Part shown: in pieces, positions 52,703 to 62,190 of the stretch
How positions within the stretch are numbered: the stretch's first letter is position 1
Layout of the letters: each line of letters starts with the position of its first letter
Origin: Brevibacillus parabrevis
GTDB taxonomy: Bacteria > Bacillota > Bacilli > Brevibacillales > Brevibacillaceae
Assembly: GCF_003710905.1 (NCBI RefSeq)
Contig: NZ_RHHV01000006.1
Span: 186,001 to 250,000, forward strand
Length of the DNA: 64,000 bases
Direction: 5' to 3'
Translations under genes and position numbers: made by a program
Notes under the pieces: model-generated
What the model saw: only the letters and a program-made list of their open reading frames with translations
Database searches by the model: none
Told to the model about the DNA's origin: nothing

Positions 52703-52824
52703 GCTGGATTTCTTTTGAAGATCGATCAGGAATTTGCCAGTGATTTGCTGAAAGTGCAGTTTGCCAGGTGGGCTTGTCTGCTTTGGAAAAGCAAAAGACC
52801 GGACGGCCTTTTGCGCTCGCTGTC

Positions 52825-53574
52825 TCATTTCTTCCTGTTTCGATAGGCGCGTGCCAATCGTCTTATATTGCGATAAGGCGCTTTGTCCTTCAAGCGCAAA
52901 AACAGGACATGCGAAGGAACCTCATGATTCACTTCGATCAAATAAATTCGCCCTGAACGATCCACGGCGAAGTCGATGCCCAGCTCAGAGCGGCGCTTGA
53001 ACTGGTTAAAATGTGCGCTGATCTCGTATCCAAGCTGGATCAGCCGCTTCGTGACACGCTCGATTTGTGCCTTGGACAGTGTCGGAGCCAGAGCCGTGCT
53101 GACTTTCAGCGCATAACCGCCCCCGCGGCGCACATTCGTAATGATGCTGTCCTTCCCTGCCACTTTTGCCAGCATCGCGGCAAATTCCCACTTCCCGGCG
53201 GCATTGCGCATCATCATGACCCGGATATCAAACCGCCTGCCGTGCACTTTGGCGAGCGGAATGGTTTTTTGGATAATATGCCGGGTGCTGCCGCTTTTTT
53301 GGCGAACCTTTTTGTACAGTTGATCAATCGAGCTGGCGTGCTTTTGGGAACCCTTTTCTTTCACAAATGTGTAGCGGCCCTTTTCCTTCCACGCCTTGAT
53401 TACGCCCCTGCCCATGTGCTCGTTGTCCGGCTTGATGAATACGGAGGAATAACGGGACATGTAATCGCGCAGCGTTTTGCGGCTGAATATCGCAGTGGGC
53501 GGCAAATACCTTCTCAAACTTGCGGAACGGGAGTAATAGTTGTGCAATGCCCACTTGGAGGAGTGAAACGGCAT
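52825..53574 (-). CDS. YheC/YheD-type spore coat ATP-grasp protein
   Basis: A 249-residue protein with ATP-grasp features: SSVFIKPDNEHMGRGVIKA (Lys in the nucleotide site), RRFDIRVMMMRNAAG, and the Mg-binding end GIDFAVDRSGRIYLIEVNHEVPS. It is a short version of the YheC/YheD family found on Bacillus spore coats; the ligated substrate is not known. The ATG at 53574 has GGGGA nine bases upstream. The frame runs further up without support. Confidence 0.85.
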   Translation of the reverse strand: MPFHSSKWALHNYYSRSASLRRYLPPTAIFSRKTLRDYMSRYSSVFIKPDNEHMGRGVIKAWKEKGRYTFVKEKGSQKHASSIDQLYKKVRQKSGSTRHIIQKTIPLAKVHGRRFDIRVMMMRNAAGKWEFAAMLAKVAGKDSIITNVRRGGGYALKVSTALAPTLSKAQIERVTKRLIQLGYEISAHFNQFKRRSELGIDFAVDRSGRIYLIEVNHEVPSHVLFLRLKDKAPYRNIRRLARAYRNRKK

Positions 53575-53988
53575 AAGCGTTAATCCCCTTTCCTGTGCAA
53601 AGTAGCCTTGCCAGTGTCTCTTTTGCCAATATATCTTTCCGGCGGCAAAGCGGCACGGCACTTCGCCAAAGACGGGACGATCGCCCCTATCCAAAGAAAG
53701 CCCGAAAAAGCATCCGCTTCGAACAAGAAGAAACGGCCAGCCATTTCGAGCCGTTTCGTTTCTGGCCATTGTACGCTTTCCCGGTTGGACGCGAGCTTCC
53801 TTCTGCTAGGCGCGACAGATCGCGATAAGCAGGAACCCCTCCGGCTGCTTCTGCTGCCCTTGTCTGCACCTGAACAAAAAAGGCTGGATATCGTGAGGGG
53901 TTTTTCTTATAATAGTGACTTGTGAAAAACGGCCCCGACTTTTCTGAAAGGGGAAAGTCACCATACTGAACAGAAAAGAGGTACCGTT
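53575..53988. other. Intergenic 414 bases before the SulP gene
   Basis: No gene is seen. It holds an inverted repeat GAAACGGC (53730-53737) / GCCGTTTC (53750-53757), a wide pair AACCCCTC (53834-53841) / GAGGGGTT (53895-53902), and the SulP promoter. The wide pair overlaps that promoter, and its importance is unclear. Confidence 0.5.
53885..53913 (+). promoter_or_regulatory. Predicted promoter of the SulP transporter gene
   Basis: TGGATA (53885-53890), a 17-base spacer, and TATAAT (53908-53913), 76 bases before the TTG start. Confidence 0.55.
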
Positions 53989-55443
53989 TTGAATCTTACC
54001 CAATGGAAACTGGACTGGTTCGCAAACGTCCGCGCTGACGTGCTGGCTGGCGTTACCGTCGCGCTCGCTTTGATTCCCGAAGCGATTGCCTTCTCGATTA
54101 TTGCCGGGGTCGATCCGATGGTCGGCTTGTACGCGTCTTTTTGCATTGCCGTGACGATTGCGTTTGTCGGCGGGCGTCCCGGGATGATCTCGGCTGCGAC
54201 GGGTGCCATGGCCCTGCTGATGATTACGCTCGTCAAGGAACACGGGATCGAGTATTTGTTTGCAGCCACTATCCTGACCGGACTTTTGCAAATCGTATTC
54301 GGCGCCTGTAAAATCGGTCGCCTGATGACTTTTGTCCCGCACACCGTTGTGATCGGGTTTGTCAACGCGCTTGCGATTCTCATTTTCATGGCGCAACTGC
54401 CGCATTTTGTCGGGGCATCGTGGACGATGTACGCCATGCTGGCAGGGACGCTCGCGATTATTTACTTGTTGCCGCGCCTGACCAAAGCAGTACCGTCTGC
54501 TCTCGTCGCGATTGTCTTCATGACTGCCCTGACCATCCTCTGTGGACTGGATATGCGCACAGTCGGCGACATGGGCGAGATCACGCGCCAGCTCCCGCTG
54601 TTTCACGCCCCTGTGGTGCCGCTCGACATGGAAACGCTTTTGATCATTTTGCCGTATTCGCTTCCGCTCGCACTGGTCGGGATTTTGGAATCGCTCATGA
54701 CTGCGGCGATTCTCGATGAGATGACGGATACGCGCAGCGATAAAAACAAGGAAGTCAAAGGGCAAGGAATCGCCAACATTGTCACCGGATTTTTCGGCGG
54801 GATGGCGGGTTGTGCCATGATCGGCCAGTCTGTGATCAACGTCAAATCTGGCGGGCGAGGCCGCTTGTCCACATTGGTAGCCGGCGTGTTTTTGCTGTTT
54901 TTGATTCTCGTCTTGGGCGATGTCGTGAAACAAATCCCGATGGCCGCGCTCGTCGGCGTCATGGTGATGGTTTCCATCGGCACTTTCAACTGGAAGTCTG
55001 TGCTCGACCTGCGAAAAATGCCGCTCGGCGATGCTGTCGTCATGGTCGCAACGGTTCTCGTCGTCGTAGCCACACACGATTTGGCAAAAGGCGTCCTCTC
55101 TGGCGTCGTGCTCAGCGCCCTGATTTTTGGCTGGAAAATGGCCCGGCTGCATTCCACTTCGTACAAGAGTGAGCTGGGCGAAAAAGTGTACGTCATTTCC
55201 GGGCAATTGTTCTTCGGCACGATGACGCATTTTATCGAGCAATTTGATTTTCAGGATGATCCAGGGCAAATTGTCATCGATTTTTCCCGCTCGCATGTCT
55301 GGGATATGTCAGCTGTAACCGCTATCTCCAAGGTCGTCGCCAAATACCGCGAGCTGGATAAATTCGTCGTGATCACAGGTTTGAACGAAGAAAGCAAACA
55401 GCTCGTGAATCAGCTCGGAATCAGCGTTCCGGCTGGACATTAA
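53989..55443 (+). CDS. SulP family inorganic anion transporter
   Basis: A 484-residue protein with 10-12 hydrophobic helices and a C-terminal STAS domain (about 385-480; [18 protein letters not shown]). The SulP core is clear: [24 protein letters not shown] near residue 18 and PMVGLYASF. It probably moves sulfate, bicarbonate or another anion. The TTG at 53989 has GAGGT six bases upstream and gives a start typical of short SulP proteins. A terminator follows. Confidence 0.92.
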   Translation: MNLTQWKLDWFANVRADVLAGVTVALALIPEAIAFSIIAGVDPMVGLYASFCIAVTIAFVGGRPGMISAATGAMALLMITLVKEHGIEYLFAATILTGLLQIVFGACKIGRLMTFVPHTVVIGFVNALAILIFMAQLPHFVGASWTMYAMLAGTLAIIYLLPRLTKAVPSALVAIVFMTALTILCGLDMRTVGDMGEITRQLPLFHAPVVPLDMETLLIILPYSLPLALVGILESLMTAAILDEMTDTRSDKNKEVKGQGIANIVTGFFGGMAGCAMIGQSVINVKSGGRGRLSTLVAGVFLLFLILVLGDVVKQIPMAALVGVMVMVSIGTFNWKSVLDLRKMPLGDAVVMVATVLVVVATHDLAKGVLSGVVLSALIFGWKMARLHSTSYKSELGEKVYVISGQLFFGTMTHFIEQFDFQDDPGQIVIDFSRSHVWDMSAVTAISKVVAKYRELDKFVVITGLNEESKQLVNQLGISVPAGH

Positions 55444-55454
55444 CCACCGACAGC

Positions 55455-55509
55455 CCCCTCTTTTTGCAGGCAAAAGCGCACAGCTCGCTTGCGAAAAGAG
55501 GGGTTTTTT
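55455..55509 (+). terminator. Rho-independent terminator after the SulP gene
   Basis: CCCCTCTTTT (55455-55464) pairs with AAAAGAGGGG (55494-55503), then six T. Confidence 0.85.
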
Positions 55510-55588
55510 ATGCGACTTTTTCATGCTTGTCGAACGTCAAGGTTTTTTGCTTATTTCAATTTTGCAATAGTCCGATCACAATTCTTGA

Positions 55589-55618
55589 TTGGTCAGTACG
55601 GAAAACCAGTGCTAGAAT
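55589..55618 (+). promoter_or_regulatory. Predicted promoter of the MFS gene
   Basis: TTGGTC (55589-55594), an 18-base spacer, and TGCTAGAAT, an extended -10 (TAGAAT 55613-55618). Confidence 0.55.
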
Positions 55619-55669
55619 GATCAATATTAAATTCCCCTGCTTCTATGCGGCAAAGGTTGTGACAGAAAG

Positions 55670-56899
55670 ATGGAATTTTCATGGAAGCGCAATTTGTTTG
55701 TACTATGGGTCGGCGTCTTTTTTTGCAGCACGGCCTACTCGATCTCCATACCATTCTTGCCCATCTTCCTCCATACATCTTTGGGTGTTCACGAGCATTT
55801 GGAAGCCTGGTCTGGTATCTCGTTCGGCATTACGTTTTTGGCCAGCGCCCTGATCTCGCCGTACTGGGGCTCGCTGGCAGACAAATACGGGCGAAAACCG
55901 ATGTTGATCCGCTCCGGTTTTAGCCTGGCTTTGCTGTATTTCCTGACTTACTTTATTACAGATCCTTACCTTTTCCTGGTACTGCGTGTGTTTCAGGGAC
56001 TTCTGGCTGGATATGTTCCGGCAGCAATTGCCCTTGTAGCCACCAATACTCCGGAAAAAAACGTCGGCTACGCGCTCGGCGTCATGGCTACCTCCGGCGC
56101 AACAGGCGGGATTGTCGGGCCGCTGGTCGGCGGAGTCGTCAGCCATGCATGGGGCAATGCGGAAGCGTTCCTCTTCTCCGGCTGCGTGGTGCTCGTAGCG
56201 GCACTCATCGCTACCTTCCTCGTCAAGGAGACGAATATGAACCGCTCAGGCAGCCGTTCCAACGTCCGGGAGGATTTGCGCTCGGCCATCGCCAACCGCT
56301 CGCTGATGACGATTCTCGGGCTTAGCCTGATGGTGACGATCTCCGTCATGCTGCTGGAGCCGCTGTTGACGGTGTACGTCTTGCAGCTTGGCGCATCGCA
56401 GCAGGAAGCATCGCTCAGCGCCGGAATCATTTTCGCCGCGGTCGGAATCGCTACCGTCATTGCTGCGCCGCAGTGGGGTAAGCTCGGCGGCAAAGTCGGC
56501 TACACGAAAATTTTGTTCATCGGCTTGCTTGGCGGCGCGGTCGGCAACCTGTTGCAGTTTTTCTTCACCAGTCTGTCCGGCTTCGGGATTTTGCGCTTCG
56601 CGTACGGCTTGTTTTTTGCCGCGGTGTACCCTTCGATCAACGCGATGATTGTCAAGGTGACCGACCCTGAGTTCCGCGGCAGAGCGTTCAGTTTGAACCA
56701 ATCCGTCAACCAGCTGGCGACCATGCTCGGCCCTGTGCTGGGCGGCGTGCTCGGCGGAATCATCCCGATCCGCTACGTGTTCATCATCAACGGGGTCGCT
56801 TTGCTCGCTACGGCTATCGTCATTCGCACGAAAAGGCCGGGCCAGCTCGGAAAGCAAGCGTCACCACAATCCTCCGACCCGCAGCTTGCAGCCAAATAG
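55670..56899 (+). CDS. MFS multidrug efflux transporter
   Basis: A 409-residue protein with 12 hydrophobic segments. The MFS motif after helix 2 is GSLADKYGRKPMLIRSG (about residue 68), motif C is GATGGIVGPLVGG (about residue 145), marking a drug:H+ antiporter, and WGKLGGKVGYTK repeats the motif in the second half. The ribosome binding site is weak (GACAGAAAG). A five-codon frame, MRQRL, ends seven bases before the start. A terminator follows, so it is a single-gene unit. Confidence 0.9.
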   Translation: MEFSWKRNLFVLWVGVFFCSTAYSISIPFLPIFLHTSLGVHEHLEAWSGISFGITFLASALISPYWGSLADKYGRKPMLIRSGFSLALLYFLTYFITDPYLFLVLRVFQGLLAGYVPAAIALVATNTPEKNVGYALGVMATSGATGGIVGPLVGGVVSHAWGNAEAFLFSGCVVLVAALIATFLVKETNMNRSGSRSNVREDLRSAIANRSLMTILGLSLMVTISVMLLEPLLTVYVLQLGASQQEASLSAGIIFAAVGIATVIAAPQWGKLGGKVGYTKILFIGLLGGAVGNLLQFFFTSLSGFGILRFAYGLFFAAVYPSINAMIVKVTDPEFRGRAFSLNQSVNQLATMLGPVLGGVLGGIIPIRYVFIINGVALLATAIVIRTKRPGQLGKQASPQSSDPQLAAK

Positions 56900-56902
56900 C
56901 GC

Positions 56903-56963
56903 AAAAAACTCCCTTCCGCTTTCGTCCGGCGAGATTGTCCGGTGTCAGCAGGAGGGAGTTTTT
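56903..56963. terminator. Terminator between the MFS and LysE genes
   Basis: AAAAAACTCCCT (56903-56914) pairs with AGGGAGTTTTT (56953-56963). It can serve both converging genes. Confidence 0.8.
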
Positions 56964-57052
56964 CGTGCTTTTTCGTGCTGTCGCACTGTGCAGTTGCCTT
57001 GCCAGCGGCTGTGATGGCTCTAGCGACCGCGAACATGCGGCTGCGGCCAACC

Positions 57053-57679
57053 TCACTTTTGTTGCAGAGCTACTTTCAAGCCAAGCAAAATGTAGACGGA
57101 GCCGATGATTTTTCCGCTCCAGCGGCCGAGCCAGGAGATGCGCTTGACCAAGTGCCCCAGCGGACGAACCGACAGGGCGATCAGCGTCGTGTAAAAAAAT
57201 CCGAGAATCGCAAAAATCAGTCCCAGGATCAAAAACTGCACCACAGATGCTCCCCGCTCGGGATGGACGAACTGCGGCAAAAACGCGAGGAAAAACAGGG
57301 CTGTCTTCGGATTCAACAGCTCAGCCACGATTGCTTGCATATACGCCTTGCCCGGCGGCAAAGGCGACACTTTCGGCAGCTGCGGATCGCTCGGCTTTTC
57401 CATGATCGCCTTGATGCCCAAATAGACGAGGTACACAGCCCCGGCGATTTTCACGATGTTGAACGCCCATGCCGATGTCATCAAGATCGCCGACAAACCA
57501 ACCGCGGCAAAAATCGTGTGAATGAAATCGCCCGTCGCGATCCCGAGTCCCGCCATGATGCCCGCCCGACGGCCGCCCTGAACAGTCCGTGTAGCCGTCA
57601 GCAGCACCGCAGGGCCGGGAATTAAAAAAAGGCCGATCACGACCGCCAAAAACGTGCTCATTGTCGCCAGATCAAACAA
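57053..57679 (-). CDS. LysE/RhtB family amino acid exporter
   Basis: A 208-residue protein with about six hydrophobic helices and the family start LIPGPAVLLTATRTVQGGRRAGIMAGLGIATGDF. It probably exports an amino acid or derivative. A TTG at 57679 has GGAGGGG six bases upstream; the ATG at 57661 is farther from a site. Single gene. Confidence 0.92.
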   Translation of the reverse strand: MFDLATMSTFLAVVIGLFLIPGPAVLLTATRTVQGGRRAGIMAGLGIATGDFIHTIFAAVGLSAILMTSAWAFNIVKIAGAVYLVYLGIKAIMEKPSDPQLPKVSPLPPGKAYMQAIVAELLNPKTALFFLAFLPQFVHPERGASVVQFLILGLIFAILGFFYTTLIALSVRPLGHLVKRISWLGRWSGKIIGSVYILLGLKVALQQK

Positions 57680-57775
57680 ACAGCTCCCCTCCTCTTTCTC
57701 TCTCGTTGTCTATGGATGCTCTCATTATATCGCGCCGCGAGATTCGTGGCGACAGGATCATATGCTTACAACCGC

Positions 57776-59113
57776 CTAGCGCACCGGAAACAGCAGCGTA
57801 AACACAGTTCCTGCACCGAGGTTGCTTTCCACCGTAATCGTCCCGCCGTGCGCCTCCATGATCCCTTTGGCGATGGTCAGCCCCAGACCGGCTCCTCCCC
57901 GCTCTCGCGCACGCGAGCGATCTCCCCGGTAAAACCGTTCAAAGACGTGCGGCAGATCAGCCGGAGCGATTCCAGAGCCGTTGTCCCGTACGTCCAGCCT
58001 GACGGAATCTGCTGATTTTGCAATCGTCACGGCTATGCGACCGTTCGGCGCTGTATGCTTGCAAGCGTTCGTCAACAGGTTGGTGATGACTTGCGCGATT
58101 CGTTGCCTGTCGCCCGTAATCCACGCGTCCTGTCCGCCTTCCAGTTGAAACTGAATCGCGGAACGGGCAAAAGCGACATGCATCGCTTCGCTGACTTCCT
58201 CCACGATGGCCCGCAGCAAGACTGGTTCGCGGCGGATCGGCAACGCTCCCGCTTCTACCTGGATCACCTGATCCAAATCGTTCACCAGCCGAATCAACCG
58301 CAAAACTTCCGCGCGCGTACGCTCCAGATGCTTCGGGCTCGCTTCCCAGATTCCGTCGATCATCCCTTCCGTTTGCGCAAGCAGCGTATTGAGCGGAGTG
58401 CGCAGCTCGTGGGCGATGTCCGAAGTAAGCCTTTTGCGCAGCTCTTCCTGCTCGTTCAGACTCGCCACCAAATGGTTGAACGCCAGCACGAGGGAAGCCA
58501 TCTCGTCTTTTTGTTCAGGCGCAGGCACGCGAACCTGCAAGTTCCCTCTCGCTACTTGCTGCGCGGCCGCGCTCACCTGCTCAACCGGACGGACCATGGA
58601 GCGAGCCAGCGGGATACAGAGCAGCACAACGAGCACGAGCAGGACTGCCGTCGTCCAAATCGCCGTATTTTTATGAGCCCATTGGAAATGTCCTTCCAGC
58701 GCCTTGTACGCATTTTGATCTTTGTGGCTGATGCCGATGCGCCCCACAACTGTCTGCTTGTCATCGTACAGCGTAATCGATTGGGTCGCACGGTCGAAGT
58801 CCGCTCCGGCACCCGTAACTTGCCCCCATTCCCCCAGCTTGCTTCCCTGCGGATCGTACAGGACGAGATGCAAACCCAGCACAGAGGAGATCGCTTCCAG
58901 CTGCCAAAAGGCTTGCCTGTCCCAGCCTTTGCTGTTCCGGTAGGCTGTCAAAGCTGCCTGGACAATCTCCTCGCTCTGTTGGCTCTTTACTTCATCCGTG
59001 TACATCAAAAAATGATCGTCCATCTCTTTGACGGCAAGCAGCGTCGTGATCAGGACGGCCCCCACGCCTACTGCCATGAAGGCGAGTGCCAGCTTCAGCC
59101 AAATCCGTTTCAT
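57776..59113 (-). CDS. Sensor histidine kinase (BaeS-like)
   Basis: A 445-residue membrane kinase: helix 1 (about 7-29), an extracytoplasmic sensor region (about 30-150), helix 2 (about 152-170), HAMP (about 170-225), HisKA with SDIAHELRTPLNTLL (His about residue 235) and HATPase_c (NLLTNACKH, DNGSGIAPADL, GLGLTIAKGI). It pairs with the upstream response regulator (7-base gap). The signal is unknown. It is last in a VTT-regulator-kinase unit. Confidence 0.94.
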   Translation of the reverse strand: MKRIWLKLALAFMAVGVGAVLITTLLAVKEMDDHFLMYTDEVKSQQSEEIVQAALTAYRNSKGWDRQAFWQLEAISSVLGLHLVLYDPQGSKLGEWGQVTGAGADFDRATQSITLYDDKQTVVGRIGISHKDQNAYKALEGHFQWAHKNTAIWTTAVLLVLVVLLCIPLARSMVRPVEQVSAAAQQVARGNLQVRVPAPEQKDEMASLVLAFNHLVASLNEQEELRKRLTSDIAHELRTPLNTLLAQTEGMIDGIWEASPKHLERTRAEVLRLIRLVNDLDQVIQVEAGALPIRREPVLLRAIVEEVSEAMHVAFARSAIQFQLEGGQDAWITGDRQRIAQVITNLLTNACKHTAPNGRIAVTIAKSADSVRLDVRDNGSGIAPADLPHVFERFYRGDRSRARERGGAGLGLTIAKGIMEAHGGTITVESNLGAGTVFTLLFPVR

Positions 59114-59120
59114 CCGAACC

Positions 59121-59810
59121 TCATTTCTTCACCGGGACGTCAAACCGATAGCCCAGCCCGTATATCGTTTTAATGTAGACAGGCTGCTTCGGGTCGTCCT
59201 CGATTTTTTGCCGCAAATTTTTCACATGCGTGTCAATCGTGCGATCGTACCCTTCAAAATCGTAGCCAAGCACCTCGCGCACCAGCTCGTCCCTGCTCCA
59301 CGTACGCCCAGGATGGCGAGCCAGCGTCGTGAGCAAGCGATACTCGTTCGGAGTGACATCCAGCGCGATGTTGTTTTTGCGAATCGTTTTGTCGCGAATG
59401 GAAATGATGAGCTGCCCTGCCGCAAACTCATCGCTCAGGGCTGAATAATCACCCGCTCGCCGCATGACAGCACGCACACGAGCAACCAGCTCGCGCGGAC
59501 TGAACGGCTTGATCAAGTAGTCGTCCGCACCGATCTCCAAGCCATGAATCCGGTCTGCCTCCTGACTTTTTGCGGTCAGCATCAAAATCGGGACGCGGGA
59601 ATGCTTGCGAATCCGCCGACAAACCTCTTCCCCGCTGACATCGGGAAGCATCAAATCGAGAATGATGCAATCGACCGCAGCCGAATCGGCGATCTGAATC
59701 GCGGTTTCGCCTGTCATCGCGGTCAACACGTGGTAGCCGTCTTTTTGCAAATACGATGTTAAAATTTCCAGAATTTGCGTCTCGTCATCGACCAGCAAAA
59801 TGGTTGACAT
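59121..59810 (-). CDS. OmpR/PhoB family response regulator
   Basis: A 229-residue protein: receiver with Asp8, Asp9, phospho-acceptor Asp52 (CIILDLMLPD) and Lys near residue 101 (YLIKPFSPRE), and a C-terminal winged HTH ending RQKIEDDPKQPVYIKTIYGLG. It would bind DNA as a phosphorylated dimer on signal from the adjacent kinase. It follows the VTT gene by 23 bases. Confidence 0.95.
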   Translation of the reverse strand: MSTILLVDDETQILEILTSYLQKDGYHVLTAMTGETAIQIADSAAVDCIILDLMLPDVSGEEVCRRIRKHSRVPILMLTAKSQEADRIHGLEIGADDYLIKPFSPRELVARVRAVMRRAGDYSALSDEFAAGQLIISIRDKTIRKNNIALDVTPNEYRLLTTLARHPGRTWSRDELVREVLGYDFEGYDRTIDTHVKNLRQKIEDDPKQPVYIKTIYGLGYRFDVPVKK

Positions 59811-59833
59811 GCCCTGTCCTCCTTTCCTCTCTT

Positions 59834-60436
59834 TTACGGCTGCTCAGATTGCCCGGTTTGCTCGGATTGCGCTGGTTTTCGCCGCCAGAAAAGCAACAGG
59901 ACAAGGGCGCCCGCCACGAGAGCAAGCAAAAGCCGCAGCTTGTTTTCCCCAAAGTAGATGAGATCGTGTCCGACGAACGTCTCAAACACCATCGAAGGCA
60001 CTTTTCCGAGCAATGTCGCCAGAAGAAAGTCAGCGAACGACATATTCGTCATGGCTGCGCCGAGATTGATCACACCCGAGGGGATCAGCGGATTGAGCCG
60101 CAACAAAACGACAGCGAGTGTCTTCTTGCCTCTCGTCGCGCCGTTGATAGCCGACACCCATTGGAATGACGCCAGTTTCTGTTTTTTGTCAGCTTTTTTG
60201 ATCACATAGCGGTAGAAGAAAAAGGCGATCCCCGCACCCAGCACCTCCCCAGTCAAAGAGATGAAAAAACCGCCGTACAGGCCGAAGACAACCGCATTTG
60301 CCCCGGACAAAAAAATCGATGGCAGCACGCCTGCCACGCTGATCACGATATTCAGCGCGATGCTGCCGACGATCGCAAGCACGCCCCAGGAGCGAATCCA
60401 TTCGGCCAAGCCTTCTATATTCATCAACCAATCCAT
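59834..60436 (-). CDS. TVP38/TMEM64 (VTT/DedA-like) membrane protein
   Basis: A 200-residue protein with about five hydrophobic segments and the VTT domain core SGANAVVFGLYGGFFISLTGEVLGAGIAFFFYRY, then LRLNPLIPSGVINLGAAM. These proteins are thought to move or scramble phospholipids or support envelope homeostasis. Being first in a unit with a two-component system suggests an envelope-stress link. The C-terminus is Gln/Glu-rich. Confidence 0.88.
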   Translation of the reverse strand: MDWLMNIEGLAEWIRSWGVLAIVGSIALNIVISVAGVLPSIFLSGANAVVFGLYGGFFISLTGEVLGAGIAFFFYRYVIKKADKKQKLASFQWVSAINGATRGKKTLAVVLLRLNPLIPSGVINLGAAMTNMSFADFLLATLLGKVPSMVFETFVGHDLIYFGENKLRLLLALVAGALVLLLFWRRKPAQSEQTGQSEQP

Positions 60437-60512
60437 CTACGCATACAGACTCCTCTCACATGCTGTTCCTATAAGCGTATACGAAACTTGTGAAGAAATC
60501 ATGGAAAAAAAC

Positions 60513-60541
60513 AAACAATCGCTTCCGACGGGGGAAGCGAC
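60513..60541 (-). terminator. Rho-independent terminator after the GyrI-like gene
   Basis: TCGCTTCC (60520-60527) pairs with GGAAGCGA (60534-60541), followed on the minus strand by a T-rich tract. Confidence 0.8.
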
Positions 60542-60567
60542 TGAGCGAAGAAACCATGTGCAAAAAA

Positions 60568-61059
60568 CTACTCGTCGGCGATGCCGATGTAAATATCGAT
60601 CTGCGCCTGATTCATGTCCGCGCAACGCACGCCATCGTACAGCTCAAAATCGGCGACAAACGTCCGTGTTACACCCGGCTGCTGGGACCATTCCCATATA
60701 TGCTTCCACGCTTCCGTGATCACTTCCACCGTCGGGCCGACTCTTGTCGTAAAGACGGCATACGTGGAAGCAGGAATCTCCTTCACAGTCAGTTCAGCAG
60801 GCAACGGCGCTTCTGCCTCGACTTCTTTTCCGACGAGCAGGGAGTAAGCCCCGTTCTCGTCGCTCTCGTAGTCAGCGTAGACGCCAAACACGACAGCAGG
60901 GTCCTTTTGTCCTGGCGTACTCGCCGGATAACCTTCCTGGTAATAGCGATTCCATAGCGCTCCAATTTTCGCGTTTGGCCCGCACTCCGCTTCATTGGTT
61001 GTCCGTATTTGCAATCCTGCTACACGCATGTGGCCCAGTTCGACGATTTTGGGGTTCAT
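60568..61059 (-). CDS. GyrI-like effector-binding domain protein
   Basis: A 163-residue stand-alone ligand-binding domain starting MNPKIVELGHMRVAGLQIRT, with VFGVYADYESDE and IPASTYAVFTTRVG, the pattern of GyrI-like/AraC effector-binding proteins. No DNA-binding part is present. Such proteins bind or, in some cases, hydrolyse small molecules. ATG at 61059 with AGGAG eleven bases upstream. It lies 74 bases after the WYL regulator and is likely co-transcribed. Confidence 0.88.
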   Translation of the reverse strand: MNPKIVELGHMRVAGLQIRTTNEAECGPNAKIGALWNRYYQEGYPASTPGQKDPAVVFGVYADYESDENGAYSLLVGKEVEAEAPLPAELTVKEIPASTYAVFTTRVGPTVEVITEAWKHIWEWSQQPGVTRTFVADFELYDGVRCADMNQAQIDIYIGIADE

Positions 61060-61133
61060 ATTGTTGCACGCTCCTGTCCGGAAAAAGTAGCTTACATCGT
61101 CCAGTATAACTGCCCTACCTTGACAACTGTTTG

Positions 61134-62078
61134 TCAACGTTCCGGCTCATCCCCATAAAATGCCGCTATTTTTTTGGCGCTATCCGCGATTCTTTGCCGG
61201 ATGTGAGCTGGCTCCAGCACCTTCAGACTATCCCCGTAGCTGAGCAGCATGCCTGCCAGCCATTCATCGTCTGTCATCGTCGTGCGAACCGTCATTTTCC
61301 CATCAGGAGCCGTCTCGATCGATTGCGGATCAAACATGTCTCTTACCCGGACGTGAGCGCGCGGGGCAAATTGCAGAACCAGCGCGATTCGTTCCCCGCA
61401 ATTCCACTGCTCTTCCCATTGCAACTTTTCCAGCTGGCAATCACGGGCGGCAAACTCCTCCGGCAAAAGCGCCAGATCAGCGATGCGCGACAGCCGAAAC
61501 AGCCGAAACTCTTGCTTGCTTTGGCAAAAGGCGTACACGTACCAGACGTAGCCTTTGATGATCAGCCTCACTGGCTCGATGACCCGTTCGCTCGACTCGC
61601 CCTGCATTTTCGTATAGACGATTTTGACTCGCTTGCGGCACAGGATCGCCTCGCGCAAGCTGCTCACTTTTTGCTCGATGGCCGGAGTGCTGCCCCACGG
61701 ATTGAAGTCGTACACCACCGGATGCTCCCCGCCTTGAAAGGCAGACGGAGCCGTTGCGAGCAATGCCTTGATTTTTTCCAGCAGTTGACCGATTTGCTTG
61801 TCGTCTGTGGAAGAATGCACGCCTTTCAAAGCGGCAATCACGGCAACCAGCTCGTCGGCCGAAAGGTATTGCCGATCGATCGTAAAGTTTTCCATGATTT
61901 CGTAGCCTCCGCTTGTGCCCGGATAGGCAACAATCGGGATGCCCGCCGCATTGATCGTCTCCAAATCACGGTATACGGTGCGCAGCGACACTTCAAAATG
62001 GTCGGCAAGCTCGCGAGCGCTCATTCGCCTTTTGTTCAGGAGCATCATGACGATCGCCAGCAATCGTTCTACTTTCAA
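61134..62078 (-). CDS. WYL domain transcriptional regulator (YafY/DeoR-type HTH)
   Basis: A 314-residue protein: HTH (about 5-60; MSARELADHFEVSLRTVYRDLETINAAGIPI), a WYL domain (about 140-220; KGYVWYVYAFCQSKQEFRLF) and a C-terminal WCX-like part. TTG at 62078 has AAGGTGG seven bases upstream and gives the start MKVERLLAIV common in the family; upstream codons are less supported. WYL regulators often sense nucleotides or ssDNA. It likely controls itself and the GyrI-like gene. Confidence 0.9.
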   Translation of the reverse strand: MKVERLLAIVMMLLNKRRMSARELADHFEVSLRTVYRDLETINAAGIPIVAYPGTSGGYEIMENFTIDRQYLSADELVAVIAALKGVHSSTDDKQIGQLLEKIKALLATAPSAFQGGEHPVVYDFNPWGSTPAIEQKVSSLREAILCRKRVKIVYTKMQGESSERVIEPVRLIIKGYVWYVYAFCQSKQEFRLFRLSRIADLALLPEEFAARDCQLEKLQWEEQWNCGERIALVLQFAPRAHVRVRDMFDPQSIETAPDGKMTVRTTMTDDEWLAGMLLSYGDSLKVLEPAHIRQRIADSAKKIAAFYGDEPER

Positions 62079-62120
62079 ATCTCGTTCCACCTTTTTTCGC
62101 TTCCAGAGGAGCCTATTTAA

Positions 62121-62166
62121 AAAGGAGAACCCGCAGCAAATTGCCCTGCTGCAAATTCTCCTTTGT
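62121..62166 (-). terminator. Rho-independent terminator after the small basic protein gene
   Basis: AAAGGAGAA (62122-62130) pairs with TTCTCCTTT (62157-62165), with an inner stem GCAGCA/TGCTGC; an A/T arm provides the T run on the minus strand. Confidence 0.8.
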
Positions 62167-62190
62167 TCGTTCTTTCGTTTGGAGGAAAAA

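Noticed and set aside
53806-55296. A 496-codon minus-strand frame opposite the SulP gene
   Set aside because: Composition is His/Asp/Arg-rich as expected for the complement of a membrane protein gene; no start site.
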